A stretch of 64,000 nucleotides of DNA from Symbiodinium natans (GCA_905221605.1 CAJNDS010002805.1:1-64000); one strand, 5' to 3'. Shown: positions 36,921 to 46,980, numbered from the stretch's first letter. Notes: generated by a model not told the origin, from the sequence alone. Numbers and translations: made by a program.

Positions 36921-37194
36921 CCAAGTATGGGGGCTTCATGTGGGCCCCTTGTTATTTCACACTTAGCTTCACTATATATAAAAAGGGCCCATCCACGGTT
37001 AGACTGTCTGAGGGTAGAGAGGGGGGTTTGGAAGTTAGGGTTGAGGCTTGATCAGTTTATGGCCTAGGATTTGGGGTTTGGGTTCAGGGTTTAGGGTTGA
37101 ACGCTGAACCCTAAACCCCAAACCCTAAACCCGTTGAGGCCGGGTTGAGGCGTTTGGTAAGCTCAGGGCTTAGGGTTTAGGGTTTGGGGTTGAT

Positions 37195-37725
37195 TGCCAG
37201 ACAATTGAGTATTAATATTCTTGGCAATACTGTATGGCTCATACTGTAGTCAGATAATTCCGGAGTTGTAATCGTTAAACAAAGGTGACGTGCAAATTTT
37301 ACAGCTTCGCGCCTATTACAACCGGCTTGTTTAACTTAGTTTGTTAAACAAACGTGACATGCAAATTTTACAGCTTCGCGCCTATTACAACCGGTTTGAC
37401 TAATTTAGTTTCGTTGGTTTGATCTTTTGTTGGGTTGATATCTTGCTTAATTCAGCTAATGGCACGGTGTGTCGATTGTTTCTTGGTGTTAAACTTGCAA
37501 TGTCGTATTACGGATTTAACATTGCCTAGAAAGTGTACGCGTGACAATTACTTGCGTTACTAGAAACGCACGGGATTATGTTCTTTGCTTCCTCACTAGA
37601 TGAAACCAGTATGTTCAACTTTCCCTTGGGTTTTGGGATTTGAAAAGAAAAACATACAGGCTAAGGGAACGAGAAAGGCAACTGCAAATATGCCTTGCGA
37701 AGGTGATACACAGCAGAAACCTATT
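37195..37725. other. AT-rich island without telomeric repeats
   Basis: About 530 bp that differ in composition from the rest of the window, with no heptamers and no supported exon. It holds the tandem 69-bp repeat. Candidate intergenic or regulatory interval. Confidence 0.35.
37274..37411 (+). repeat. Two-copy 69-bp tandem repeat
   Basis: GTTAAACAAAGGTGACGTGC at 37274 recurs as GTTAAACAAACGTGACATGC at 37343. Both continue AAATTTTACAGCTTCGCGCC and TATTACAACCGG. About 10% divergence between copies. Confidence 0.95.
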
Positions 37726-37885
37726 GAGGCTGTAGGGTTCAGGGGTTAGGGGCTTTGGAGTTTAGGGCTCTGGAGGCTTTGGGGTTTTAGGTTGAGGGTT
37801 TAGGGGCTTTGGGTGTAGGGTTGAGGTTTATTTCCCTAAACCCTAAACCCTAAGCCCTAAGCAGTAAGCCTTGAAGTTCAGGGTT

Positions 37886-37929
37886 TAGCGGGGGAGGGAG
37901 CGTCCTCCATGACGCCATCGGATGCCTTG
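37886..37929 (-). CDS. Exon candidate: KASDGVMEDAPSP
   Basis: Minus strand after GCAAG; donor side poly-C/TTTAGCG. Short. Confidence 0.35.
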
Positions 37930-38185
37930 GGGCTTGCAGGCGGTTTAGGGTTGAGGGTTGAGGGTGTAGGGTTTAAAGGGTCTAGGGCTCAGGGTGAAGA
38001 GGGCTTTTAGGCTTGTTCTGGAGAGAGCTTATAAGGGCTTCTTGAAAGTTTGAGGAGGCCGTTTTTTGCGCTTCAGGGTTAGACCCCTTCCTTTTTGAGC
38101 TGGGTTTAGGTTTTGAACCCCTGCATACCCCGAAGAAGCCCTCACGTCGGACCCTCTTGAGGTTTAGTGCTTGGGACTTATTGGG

Positions 38186-38288
38186 GCTTGGGTCCGCAAA
38201 ATGCTAGGTTTTTGGTTTAAAAGGGGCTTCTGAGGGAACCCAAACCCGGAAAACACCAAAGAATCAGCGCCTACTCTAGGTCCTGAGA
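38186..38288 (+). repeat. Family A element, partial
   Basis: TTTTTGGTTTAAAAGGGGCTTCTGAGGGAACCC ... GCGCCTACTCTAGGTCCTGAG; left end degraded. Confidence 0.65.
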
Positions 38289-38440
38289 ATGTGTCTCTCC
38301 TTAAGCTGACCTTTGTCATTCGTAGACGCGTGTAGGGTTTGGGGTTGTAAATCCTCACCTCTATAAATAGACCCACGGCTTGCATGTTTACAGTCGCTTC
38401 CCCTTTCCCGCCCCCGGCCTTCTGGAAATTCACGCGCTGC

Positions 38441-39363
38441 CCTTGGGCATTGCGAAGAACGTATTTGGAGCCTGCTGGGGTTTGTTGAAGCTTTCGGGTG
38501 TTTTTGATGTTGCTTCGGACTTAAGTTACCTAAGCTGGGGGTTAGGCCCTACACGGGTCATAATCCCTATTGGTGGGCTATAACCCCAAGAACATCGAAG
38601 AGTGCCTTTTCCCAAGGAAGGAAAGAGCGAAGAAGAGGGCGCTTTGGGGGCACCGACTACCACTAGTCTACCAATTGTTTAAGAGCCCCCCCCCCAAAAA
38701 AAAAAAGAAGAAACTATTCTTCCTTATAAGGTAATATAGGGATTATTGTTTTCTAGGTTTTGGGGGGTTCTTAAGCACAAAAAGTTTAGGATTGCTGTGT
38801 GGCGCCCACCTCTGCTGCTCTAGTTTTGCAGTCGGCACAACAGGAAATTGCAACTGCAGCGCCCGCTTTATAAGTACAATCCCTACAAAGGTCTACAAAG
38901 GTGGTTATACCAGGGGGGGAGCACCGCAAGCTTGAGGAGTTCGGAATTGAGCGTTCATGCTGACATGGCGCCTTCTACCCCACTGAGAGCCCAACTTCTC
39001 CCAAAGGCTAAAACTTGGGGCAGTGACATGCGTGGTCGTCAAAATTGTGATCCCTTTTGGGGTACCCTAAATATATTAGGTATTAGGTGCACCCTAAACC
39101 CTAAACCCTAAACCCTAACCCCCCTTGCGAGCCCTGCGCAAGCACAAGCCTCTACACCCCGAAACCCACCCATGCCCTCTTTGACGAGCCTTTTGCTTTC
39201 AACCTGTAACCCTAAAACTCCACAGCCCTCCGTAGGAACTAAATAAGCCTTGAAGTGTTTATATGGCACCTGGTCCATATACTCAAAGAGGGATGATCAT
39301 CGCGCAGTGTGCATGATCCAAAATTCTGGGGATAATTTCGTCCGCAAGGCTCAACATCAGCAC
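38441..39363 (-). CDS. Four-exon chain of an unrecognised protein
   Basis: Exons 39363-39304 (VLMLSLADEIIPRILDHAHC), 39203-39158 (VESKRLVKEGMGGFR), 38853-38810 (AISCCADCKTRAAE) and 38471-38441 (APNTFFAMPK) join in frame. Donors are GC, GT, GT, GC. The CCADC cluster may bind zinc. An exon with YQHMFQEVLDHLKARKIN at about 39590-39512 probably precedes it. The last exon also has another open frame (KYVLRNAQGQRVNFQKAGGG). Confidence 0.6.
38667..38778 (+). repeat. Family H element, copy 4
   Basis: TTGTTTAAGAGCCCCCCCCC, AAGAAGAAACTATTCTTCCTTATAAGG, TTTTGGGGGGTTCTTAAGC; foldback. It sits in an intron of the chain at 38441-39363. Confidence 0.7.
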
Positions 39364-39370
39364 CTCAGAC

Positions 39371-39508
39371 GCCCTAGCCCTAAACCCTAAACCCTAACCC
39401 CTAGACCCTAGACCCTAAACCCTAAACCCTAAATCCGAAACCCTAAACCCTAAACCCTAAACCCTAAACCCCAAGCCCTGAACCCTAAACCCTAAACCCT
39501 AACCCCAG
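39371..39508 (-). repeat. Telomeric tract (CCCTAAA)n with variants
   Basis: About 18 units. Confidence 0.95.
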
Positions 39509-39511
39509 GCC

Positions 39512-39590
39512 TTCGCGCCGGGCGTTGATCTTCCTTGCTTTGAGGTGATCCAACACCTCCTGAAACATGTGCTGATATGTGCTGGACAAC
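39512..39590 (-). CDS. Exon: YQHMFQEVLDHLKARKINAR
   Basis: Minus strand, open for about 78 nt, GC donors available (AAC then GCCCGG). Strong helix. Exactly bracketed by CCCTAAA below and TTTAGGG above. Confidence 0.65.
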
Positions 39591-39595
39591 GGCTG

Positions 39596-39712
39596 GGGTT
39601 TAGGGTTTAGGGTTTAGGGTTTAGGGTTTAGGGTTTAGGGTTTAGGGTTTAGGGTTTAGGGTTTAGGGTTTAGGAATTAGGGTTTAGGGTTTTGGGTTCA
39701 GGGTTTAGGGTG
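39596..39712 (+). repeat. Telomeric tract (TTTAGGG)n
   Basis: About 15 units beginning a few bases from the exon. Confidence 0.97.
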
Positions 39713-39796
39713 GGGTGTTTGGGTTTTGGGGTTTGGGGAGAGGCCCCCTGCTCTTCAAGCCGAATACAGGGCCTTAACAATTAGAATTTTGGGCTT

Positions 39797-39872
39797 TTTG
39801 TGGGTTACTATAGTATAATTGTGTAGGGACCGTAAGGGAATCCTTATTGGGAAGTATTCCGACCCCTACATC
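39797..39872. repeat. Family E element, copy 3
   Basis: CTATAGTATAATTGTGTAGGGACCGTAAGGGAATCC ... TATTCCGACCCCTACATCAG. Confidence 0.7.
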
Positions 39873-40493
39873 AGAAAACGCTTCAGGCATCGAAGGGCGT
39901 GGGCAGGTTTTTGGGATCTGGGTTCACGGTTTAGGGCTTCGGCGCCGTAAACCCTAAACCCTAAACCCACTTTGATGGGGGCAAGGGCTTAGTCAAGGGG
40001 AGGGGCTACACTTCAGGGGTCGGCATGAAGTTCTCGAGTTGAAGCCCCTGACATTCTGAAAGCCTCAACCTAGAGGATTAGTTACAAGTTTATACCGAGA
40101 CCTCCCCACCCCTCCCCCATCCCCCCACCACCTCTCCCCCTCCCCCAGGATCCCCTCTTGGTGTGGTTGTGGGTTGGTTTTAGGGCTTAGGGTTGAGGGC
40201 TTTTGGGTTTAGGGTTTGGGGTTTGGGGGTTAGGGTTTAGGGGTTTAGGGATTAGGGTTTAGGGTTTGGGGTTTAGGGTTGGTATAGGGGAGACCGTAGA
40301 CCATGGGGGGGATACCGGGGGTAGGGGAGAACGCACAGCGTCCAACCAAACATGTGAAGGAAGGTAAACCCCTAAACGGCACTTGCAAGCTTCCGAAAGG
40401 TTTCGGGTGGTTTCGGGTTTAGGATTCAGAGTTTCGGGTTTCGAGATTTCAGGTTGCGGGTTTAGGGTTTAGGGATTTCAGGTTTCGGTTTGC

Positions 40494-40532
40494 GCGGTCC
40501 TGGCCCCAGTCCGCGCTGTACTGGATGACCTT
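40494..40532 (-). CDS. Exon: KVIQYSADWGQDR
   Basis: 39 nt, acceptor CCCTGAG, GC donor (GACCGC then GCAAAC). Confidence 0.55.
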
Positions 40533-40611
40533 CTCAGGGCACATGCGTGCGGGGCGACTTGCTTTACATGCCGGCGCCTTGAGCCTTGAAACCCTTAAAC
40601 CCTCTAAGGGT

Positions 40612-40741
40612 ACAAGGAGGGGCCCCCCTAGTTATAAGTAGAGTTATAAGGACCCTAAACTGGGTCATAAGGATCCTAACTTAGGTCATAAGTCCCTTAA
40701 CTATAGTTAGTATAGTAAGGGGGCCCCTCCCTGTAGTCCCT
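40612..40741 (-). repeat. Family C inverted-repeat element, copy 1
   Basis: ACAAGGAGGGGCCCCCCTAG ... GGGGGCCCCTCCCTGTAG. The interior repeats a TAAGGACCCTAAA / TAAGGATCCTAAC unit. Confidence 0.9.
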
Positions 40742-40966
40742 AAACCCCTAAAACTTCGTGTGGGCCCTTTTATTTGGGGGTAGGGGGACCATATGCAACT
40801 GCGCCTAGAAGCCCAGAAGCCTCGGCCACATTAGGGTTTAGGGTTTAGGGTTTACGGTTTAGGGCTTTGCTAAGTCTGCCAAGGGCTCCAGACAACTCTG
40901 AAACCCACAGCTCTGGTCCCTAAACCCTAAACCCCTAAACCCTGAACCCTAAACCCTAAACAAGAC

Positions 40967-41028
40967 CTCGGTGTGATCATCCCTCTCCTAGCCCGCAGTG
41001 CCTCCAGTCCTCTCAGGCGCCGCGTGGT
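40967..41028 (-). CDS. Exon: TTRRLRGLEALRARRGMITP
   Basis: 62 nt, acceptor TTGAG, GT donor (CCGAG then GTCTTG). Very basic helix. Confidence 0.6.
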
Positions 41029-41224
41029 CTCAAGACGTTTAGGCAACCCTAAACCCCAAGCCCTAAACCCTAAACCCTGGATTTTACCCTAAGCCCTAAA
41101 CCCCAAGCCCTAAACCCCAAACCCTAAACCCTAAACCCTGGATTTTAGGCTCTCAAGTTCGTAAAGCACCCGAGGCCACCAGGGTTTAGGGTTCAGGGCT
41201 TCAGGGTTGCAGAGTTTGAGGTTC

Positions 41225-41249
41225 TGTGTTCGAGGTCCGGCGCCTCGGT
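41225..41249 (-). CDS. Short exon candidate: TEAPDLEH
   Basis: About 25 nt after a CAAACAG acceptor. Confidence 0.3.
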
Positions 41250-41570
41250 CTGTTTGTTTCTTTGTGTGTTCTATGTACATGGTTTAGGGTCGACTTGGAG
41301 ATCTTTTTAAGGGTTTAGGGTTTACTTTACGGCACTGGAGGCGAGGGTGGGGGGGGGGGTTGGCCCTAAAACTCTAAGGTGCAAATTCAAAATCCCCTAA
41401 ACCCCCTAAGCCCCTTCTTTTAGGGGTTCAGGGCTTTTTGAATTTAAAAGGGAGTGAAAGCGATTGAGGGTGTCTTGTTTGGGCTTAAGTTTCTCAATGT
41501 TGAGTATCTAGGCGTTGCTCGCAACCCGTTGACGCTTGCAGTGCCGGGAGTTTTGATTTAACCCCCAAAA

Positions 41571-41606
<36 letters not shown>

Positions 41607-41727
41607 CCCATATGAACCCTAAACCGTCGCCCCGCAAAAACCCGCTAACCCTAAACCCTAAACCCTAAACCCTCCTAAACCCTAAAACCCTAAACCCCAA
41701 GCCCTAAACCTAGACCCCATGCCCCGC

Positions 41728-41777
41728 CTCCATGGGCTTCATGGCTGCGGTCGTGTTGGAGGTGTTGGCGTTGTTGG
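41728..41777 (-). CDS. Exon candidate: NNANTSNTTAAMKPME
   Basis: Ser/Thr/Asn-rich, GC donor (ATGGAG then GCGGGG). Confidence 0.45.
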
Positions 41778-41855
41778 ACCTTACTTGAAGGTTTTAGAGT
41801 TCAGGGTTTAGGGTTTAGGGTTTAGGGTTAGGGTTTAGAGTTCAGGATTTACAAG

Positions 41856-41969
41856 CAGGGGCGCCCCTAGATATAAGTAGTGTTATAACGGACCCCAAAT
41901 TGGGGTAGAAGGATCCTAACTTAGGTTAGTCCCTTAACTATAGTTAGTATGGTAAGCGGGCCCTTCCTT
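41856..41969 (-). repeat. Family C element, copy 2
   Basis: ACAAGCAGGGGCGCCCCTAGATATAAGTAG ... AGTATGGTAAGCGGGCCCTTCCTTGTAG; more divergent. Confidence 0.85.
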
Positions 41970-42263
41970 GTAGGGGTAATTATGAGCAGAGTTAGAAGTA
42001 CCGGTGTTTAGGGTTCATATACCTTACCCGTAACCGAATGTAGCCCGACTTGAAACTACCCTTGAACCTTCAAGTAGGGTTTAGGGATGTCCCCCCGAAC
42101 CCGTTACTGCCCCAACAGGGGTCAAGGGCTGTAGGGCGTTTTAAGGATTAGGGTTTAGGGTGAGCCTAATTCCTCAATCCCCAAACCCGGAACCCCAGAA
42201 GAGTAGGGACTGGCCTCCCCCCAAAGCCTCTTTTTGGCACCTTCAGGGGCTATCGGAGCGTAC

Positions 42264-42295
42264 TATGCTCTTGCAGAGCTTCTTGGCTAGATCGG
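42264..42295 (-). CDS. Chain exon: DLAKKLCKSI
   Basis: 32 nt. Acceptor TTCAAG, donor GT (AGCATA then GTACGC). Confidence 0.65.
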
Positions 42296-43276
42296 CTTGA
42301 AACTTAGGCTTTAGGGTCTAGGGCTTCTGGCAACACACACAAAAAGTCCGAAGGCCCAATATAAGCCCCCGAAGGCCCCGTCCACATAAACACCTTCGCC
42401 AGGCTGCTTGCTGCGCTGCTTCAGGAGGGCTTTGTCAATGCGCTGCCGCACGGCTTCTGCATTGTGGGGTTTGGGCTTTAGGGCTCAGGGATATTACGAC
42501 CTAAACCCCTAAACCCTAACCCCTAGACCCCACACCCCTACTCTGCAAACCTACAGCCCCAGGCCCCGAAGCCCTTAAGCCCCTAAACCCCTGAAGCCCT
42601 AAAGCCCTAAACCCTACAAACCCCTAAACCCTGTGCCCTAAACCACCCCACAACACCCTCAAAGCCCATGACAGGACCTCCAAACCATCAAAACCCCAGA
42701 CCCCAAAACCCCAAAGCCCCAAATCCCAAAGCACTAAGAAGCCCTGCAACCCAAAACCCCAAAGCCCCAAATCCCAAAGCACTAAGAAGCCCTGCATGCA
42801 ACCCAAAGCCTCAAGCCCTGCAGCCTCAAATCCCAGGACCCCAGAACCCCAACCTTTCTTGACCCAAACCCCTCTAGGGCCAACAGCCCTCAAACCCTGA
42901 AACCCTAACCCTAAACCCCTCAGCCCTTAACCCCAACATCTTCAACCCTCAAACCCCAAACCCGTAAACTCTCAACCCAAAATCCCTAAGCCCTCAACCC
43001 GTCAAGCCCTCGAAGAGCCCCAGATCTAGGGGTTGTACCTTGGACCCTTAAGGTCGTACCCTTGGGTTTTGGGGCCCCTTTTGAAGATCCCTAGGGGAAT
43101 ATCAGGGCCATAATCGGAGTATATTAAGGGGACCTTTAAGGGTACAACCTTAGTGGTATGAGCCTTCATCCCTAAACCCTAAACCCCAAACCCTAAAAGT
43201 TGGCGCCTGTCTTCCGCTCCAGGAAGAGTCTGAGGCGCTCGGCGACCGTGACACCGGTAGCCCATCGACCAGCGTT
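42264..43276 (-). CDS. Three-exon chain of an unrecognised protein
   Basis: Exons 43276-43207 (WATGVTVAERLRLFLERKT), 42456-42394 (AVRQRIDKALLKQRSKQPGE) and 42295-42264 (DLAKKLCKSI) join in frame: one base plus two at the first junction, one plus two at the second. Donors GC, GT, GT; acceptors all CAG or AAG. Basic, strongly helical, coiled-coil-like. No family recognised. Confidence 0.72.
42394..42456 (-). CDS. Chain exon: AVRQRIDKALLKQRSKQPGE
   Basis: 63 nt. Acceptor AATGCAG, donor GT (GCGAAG then GTGTTT). Confidence 0.72.
43207..43276 (-). CDS. Chain exon: NAGRWATGVTVAERLRLFLE
   Basis: 70 nt. Acceptor GGGCAG, donor GC (AGACAG then GCGCCA). Between CCCTAAA and TTTAGGG tracts. Confidence 0.72.
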
Positions 43277-43414
43277 CTGCCCAGCAATTTAGGGCTCATT
43301 TAGGGTTTAGGGTTTAGGGTTTAGGGTTTGGGGTTTGGGGTTTAGGGTTTAGGATTTCGGGATCAGTGTGTAGGGGGTTTGGGTTGGGTTGGGGGGGGGC
43401 GTGTCGGGCTTGGG

Positions 43415-43455
43415 CAGGGAACACTGATTTCCCGGCGTGACCGGCAGCGAGGAAA
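43415..43455 (-). CDS. Exon candidate: LPVTPGNQCSLPKPDT
   Basis: Minus-strand island; splice sites not clear. Confidence 0.35.
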
Positions 43456-43688
43456 CCCTAAACCCTAAACGCGAAACATTGTCCGACCCCAACCGACAAT
43501 CCCAAGCCCCACATGCAAACCCACCTCACCTAAACCCTAAGCCCTCAACCCCAATCCTAAATCCTAAATCCTAAACCCTAAACCCTACAAACCACATAAA
43601 ACAACGCGTGAACCACACCCATGACCCTAAACTGCCTCAGCTCCAAGGTAAACCTCCTGGGGGACTAAATGAACCCTAAAAGGGTTTA

Positions 43689-43812
43689 ATGGGTCATATA
43701 CCTTAATAGGAACACTAGTAGTCAGGGTGTATGACCCCAATTTTAGGGTAATGGGTCATATACCTTAATAGGAATTACAGTAGTCAGGGTATATATGACC
43801 CCCAATTTTAGG
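43689..43812 (+). repeat. Tandem pair of 62-bp hairpin units
   Basis: ATGGGTCATATACCTTAATAGGAA ... GTCAGGGTGTATGACCCCAATTTTAG repeated with few changes at 43751. Each unit is itself an inverted repeat (GGGTCATATACC / GGTATATATGACCC). Confidence 0.92.
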
Positions 43813-43839
43813 CGTCATTTCGTCCCCAAGGCTCCCTCC

Positions 43840-43883
43840 CTCTGTTGCCGTGAAACCCCCGCCTTCTTCGGGGACTCGATCTC
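43840..43883 (-). CDS. Exon: EIESPKKAGVSRQQR
   Basis: Acceptor CGCAG; phase 0 start fits the phase 0 end of the 44089-44131 exon. Confidence 0.55.
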
Positions 43884-43920
43884 CTGCGTGCGGGGAGTGC
43901 TGTGGGGGAGATGAGCACCC

Positions 43921-44055
43921 TGAACCCCTAAACCACCTAAACCCCCTAAAGCCCCCAAAGCCCCTAAAGCCCCTGAAGCCCCTGAAGCCCCTGAAGCCCC
44001 TAAAGCCCCTAAAGCCCCTAAAGCCCCTGAAGCCCCTAAACCCTAAGCCCCCAAC
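43921..44055. repeat. AAGCCCCTAA/AAGCCCCTGA decamer array
   Basis: About 12 units of CCCCTAAAG/CCCCTGAAG. It gives an RGFRGF open frame on the minus strand that is not a gene. Confidence 0.9.
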
Positions 44056-44088
44056 ACCCCTTCTGGGGGTTACCCCAGACGCTTCAAC

Positions 44089-44131
44089 CCGAATCTCCCG
44101 CAAAACACGGCTCAGGGCCGCAAACTGCGAG
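44089..44131 (-). CDS. Exon: SQFAALSRVLREIR
   Basis: 43 nt. Acceptor AGCTGCAG, GT donor (ATTCGG then GTTGAAG). Confidence 0.65.
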
Positions 44132-44306
44132 CTGCAGCTCATCAAAAACCCTCTAGGTTTCGGGTGTTTATATAGGGTGTAGAGCTCCAGGTCTGGAGTT
44201 TGGGGTTTAGGGTTTAGGGTTATAGGGTTTTCGGGTATGGGGCTAGCAAGATACTCCTGAAACCCCTCCAAAATGGAACAACAAATAAGATATCCCAAGG
44301 GCCCAC

Positions 44307-44334
44307 CTCGCCAGCAGGGACATAGAACCAGGAA
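44307..44334 (-). CDS. Exon candidate: SWFYVPAGE
   Basis: 28 nt. Acceptor CCCCAG, GT donor (GGCGAG then GTGGGC). Confidence 0.5.
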
Positions 44335-44494
44335 CTGGGGAAATCAAATCAGAGTCCTAGATTCGCTTGCCAAGGGTGCGACTTTTATGATGGCTGAGCC
44401 CTCAAACATAAACTCCGAACCCTAAACCCTAAACCCTAAACTTTAAACCCTAAACCCTAAACTCCGAACCCTAAACCTCGAACCCCAAAACCGC

Positions 44495-44546
44495 CTCAAG
44501 CGAGATGTGCGACGTCTTGATGTCGTCCTGACACGCCCCCGCTCCG
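44495..44546 (-). CDS. Exon: GAGACQDDIKTSHISLE
   Basis: 52 nt. Acceptor CTAACAG, GC donor (CTTGAG then GCGGTT). CCCTAAA below, TTTAGGG above. Confidence 0.65.
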
Positions 44547-45000
44547 CTGTTAGGTTTAGGGTTTGGGGCTGAGGGTTTTGTGTTAGGGTTTAGGGTTCAG
44601 GGCCTGACATGTAGCTCTTTTGTGTGTTAGCGTTAGGGGATCAGTGTAGACTACCCACAAAAGGTACGTACGACATAGGAGCCTTTAGGTACGGGTCAGG
44701 GTTTAAGGTTAGGGGTGTGGTTTCGGAGTTATTGGGTTTCGGGCTGCGGGGGGTTGTTGGATTCAAGTGTTACGGAGACCGAAACCCTAAACCCTAAACC
44801 CTAAACCGTAAGGGGAAAGGGGAGCTGAAGGTGTTTCTAGACTCTTCTCCTGAAACTAAACAGCCCTAAAAATCCCCTAAGCCCCTCGCAGCCCCACAAC
44901 CCTACAAAATCTTCTCTTAGGGCTTGTAGGAGTTTGGGGTGTAGGGGTTGAGGGATTTCGGGGGGGGGGGGGGAAGGGGGAAGCCCGGCCCCCTTTATAT

Positions 45001-45029
45001 GGCATATACATACACATATATATATATAC

Positions 45030-45062
<33 letters not shown>

Positions 45063-45065
45063 CGT
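45001..45065. repeat. (TA)n/(CATA)n microsatellite
   Basis: ATATATATACATATATATATATATGTATATATATATATA. A similar one lies at 46500-46565. Confidence 0.9.
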
Positions 45066-45116
45066 CTATATCTGTGTTAAGGATATAGGCTTTCGGGTTT
45101 AGGGCCTGGGGGGACC

Positions 45117-45180
45117 AACAATGGCGCCCATGACTCCCGCCACAGGCTTCCAGTGTGCCTCCTGCTCGGTGTCTGCCACA
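45117..45180 (-). CDS. Exon: PSILVADTEQEAHWKPVAGV
   Basis: Minus strand, continuing MGAIV to a GT (GCCATT then GTTGGT). Clear coding character; family unknown. Confidence 0.55.
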
Positions 45181-45548
45181 AGGATGGACGGACACCTTTG
45201 GTTTAGGGTTTAGGGTTTAGGGTTAGGGTTTAGGGTTTAGGGCTGCTACTCGTAGCTGCGGTTTAGGGTTTAGGGCTTGGGCGTTAGAGAGGCCAAAAAA
45301 AATCAAGGCACTAAAAGGGGGGACCCTCGTGTCCTTACGGGGTTATGTAATTAGGGCAATAAGATTTATGGTCCCTCCTTCTACCCCTTAGTAAAAGCCA
45401 ACAAGGCATGATCCAGCAGCCAATGCTCAAGTGAGGAATAAATAGGAACAAAAAAGCATGCAGAGCCCGTGCACAACTAAACCCTAACCCCAAAACCCTG
45501 AACCAGCTGGCCCCCTAAACCGATAAGTCCTGTGGGCCCTCAAAGAGC

Positions 45549-45608
45549 AAGCCTCTTCGCTGGAGTCCCCCACAAGCATGGCAAAATTCCCTCCGACATG
45601 GGCGAAGC
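45549..45608 (-). CDS. Exon: FAHVGGNFAMLVGDSSEEA
   Basis: Acceptor TTTGGAG, GC donor (GAGGCTT then GCTCTT). Confidence 0.55.
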
Positions 45609-45659
45609 CTCCAAAACCCTAAACCCGCAAACCCCATCAACCCCGTCAGCCCCGCAAAC

Positions 45660-45862
45660 CCCGCAAACCCCGAAAACCCTGTAAACCCAAAACCCCCTAA
45701 ACCATAAACCCTAAACCCGTAAACCCGTAAACCCGAAACCCCTAAACCCTAAACCCTACGCCCTAAACCCGAAACCCAAAACCCTAAACCCGTAAACCCG
45801 AAACCCCTACGCCCTAAACCCTAAACCCGAAACCCTAAACCCTAAACCCTAAAGCCTAAACA
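45660..45862 (-). repeat. Degenerate CCCTAAA/CCCGTAAA tract
   Basis: About 28 units with CCCGTAAA and CCCGAAA variants. Confidence 0.9.
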
Positions 45863-45877
45863 CCCTGCAGAACCCAC

Positions 45878-45949
45878 CGTCCCAATGTCGATGCCAAGCG
45901 GCGTACGGACGCCAAACTGCAAGCCAAACTCCTCGCAGTCGGCCCATAC
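45878..45949 (-). CDS. Exon: VWADCEEFGLQFGVRTPLGI
   Basis: 72 nt, phase 0 at both ends. Acceptor AACCCAG, GT donor (GGGACG then GTGGGTT). Continues DIGT. One of the cleanest exons; CCCTAAA below, TTTAGGG above. Family not recognised. Confidence 0.75.
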
Positions 45950-45952
45950 CTG

Positions 45953-46011
45953 GGTTTAGGGTTTAGGGTTTAGGGTTTGGGGTTTAGGGTTTAGGGTTTG
46001 GGGTTTAGGGT
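45953..46011 (+). repeat. Telomeric tract (TTTAGGG)n
   Basis: Eight units, two TTTGGGG. Confidence 0.95.
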
Positions 46012-46013
46012 TG

Positions 46014-46119
46014 GCATGCTCCCCCTCATACTAACAGTCCTTAATGGGGATTATTAGGGATTCTAGTACCCCGAGTACAATCCCGATTAAGGACTGCTAG
46101 CAGGAGGAACATCCCAAGT
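46014..46119 (+). repeat. Family B inverted-repeat element, copy 3
   Basis: ATGCTCCCCCTCATACTAACAGTCCTTAATGGGGATT ... AATCCCGATTAAGGACTGCTAGCAGGAGGAACATCCCAAG; arms near-perfect. Confidence 0.9.
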
Positions 46120-46766
46120 TTAGGGTCCACAGGTTTTTTTGTCGGGTTTTGTAATCAGGTTTATGGGGCTGAGTATGGGGTTTAGAGTCCTATGGGTCTA
46201 GGGTATCTCGGGCTTGGGGTTTGGAGGTTCAGGGATCAGGGTCCCTAGGGTTTATGGTTTCTAGGGTTTGCGGTTTGGGGGTTCAGGGATTAGGGCCTAC
46301 AGGGTTTATAGGGTTTATAGGGTTTAGGGTTTCTATGGTTCGGAGTTTGGGGGTTCAGGGATTAGGGCCCGTGAAGACTCTCACGGGTGTACAGCCCCAC
46401 TCCAGAACAGGAGGGACCTTTTGGGAATACGATTTGTCTACATATCAGGGCCCATTCAACCATTTAACCCCACCCCAAACAAATAAAAAACACATCTATG
46501 TGTACATATATATATATATATAGATACATATCTATATGTATATCTATATATATATATACATACACAGAACTTAACTATCATAGCTCAGAGGGCCCTGTTG
46601 TGGAGGCACTTTACCCCCTTCATAAGGCGGGTCTGGGGTCTAGACCGTCAGCCCTAAATAAGCCCGAACCCTTAGAGTGAAGCTCGAAACCCTAAACCCG
46701 AACATGGAGGCAGGAGGGTTAAGGGTTTAGGGTTTAGGGTTAAGGGTTAAGGGTTTAGGGTTTAGG

Positions 46767-46829
46767 GTTTCACGGGGGCTTCTTGGCACTTGTGACTGTG
46801 AGACTTCCAGGACTCGGGGCCTCCGTGAA
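46767..46829 (-). CDS. Exon candidate: DFTEAPSPGSLTVTSAKKPP
   Basis: Acceptor CCCATAG, open to a TGA after KKPP. Might be a last exon. Confidence 0.45.
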
Positions 46830-46861
46830 GTCTATGGGGCTTAGGGTATTGACCTTAACTT

Positions 46862-46980
46862 AGGGTTTCAGGGTTCAGGGTTCAGGGTTCAGGGTTTAGG
46901 GTTTAGGGTTTAGGGTTTAGGGTTTAGGGTTTAGGGTTTAGGGTTTAGGGTTTAGGGTTTAGGGTTTAGGGTTTAGGGTT
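46862..46980 (+). repeat. Telomeric tract (TTTAGGG)n
   Basis: Four TTCAGGG then about 13 TTTAGGG units. Confidence 0.97.

Noticed and set aside
43765-44298. 177-codon minus-strand open frame with RGFRGF repeats
   Set aside because: It is a translation of the CCCCTAAAG/CCCCTGAAG array; the real signal inside it is the short exon at 44089-44131.
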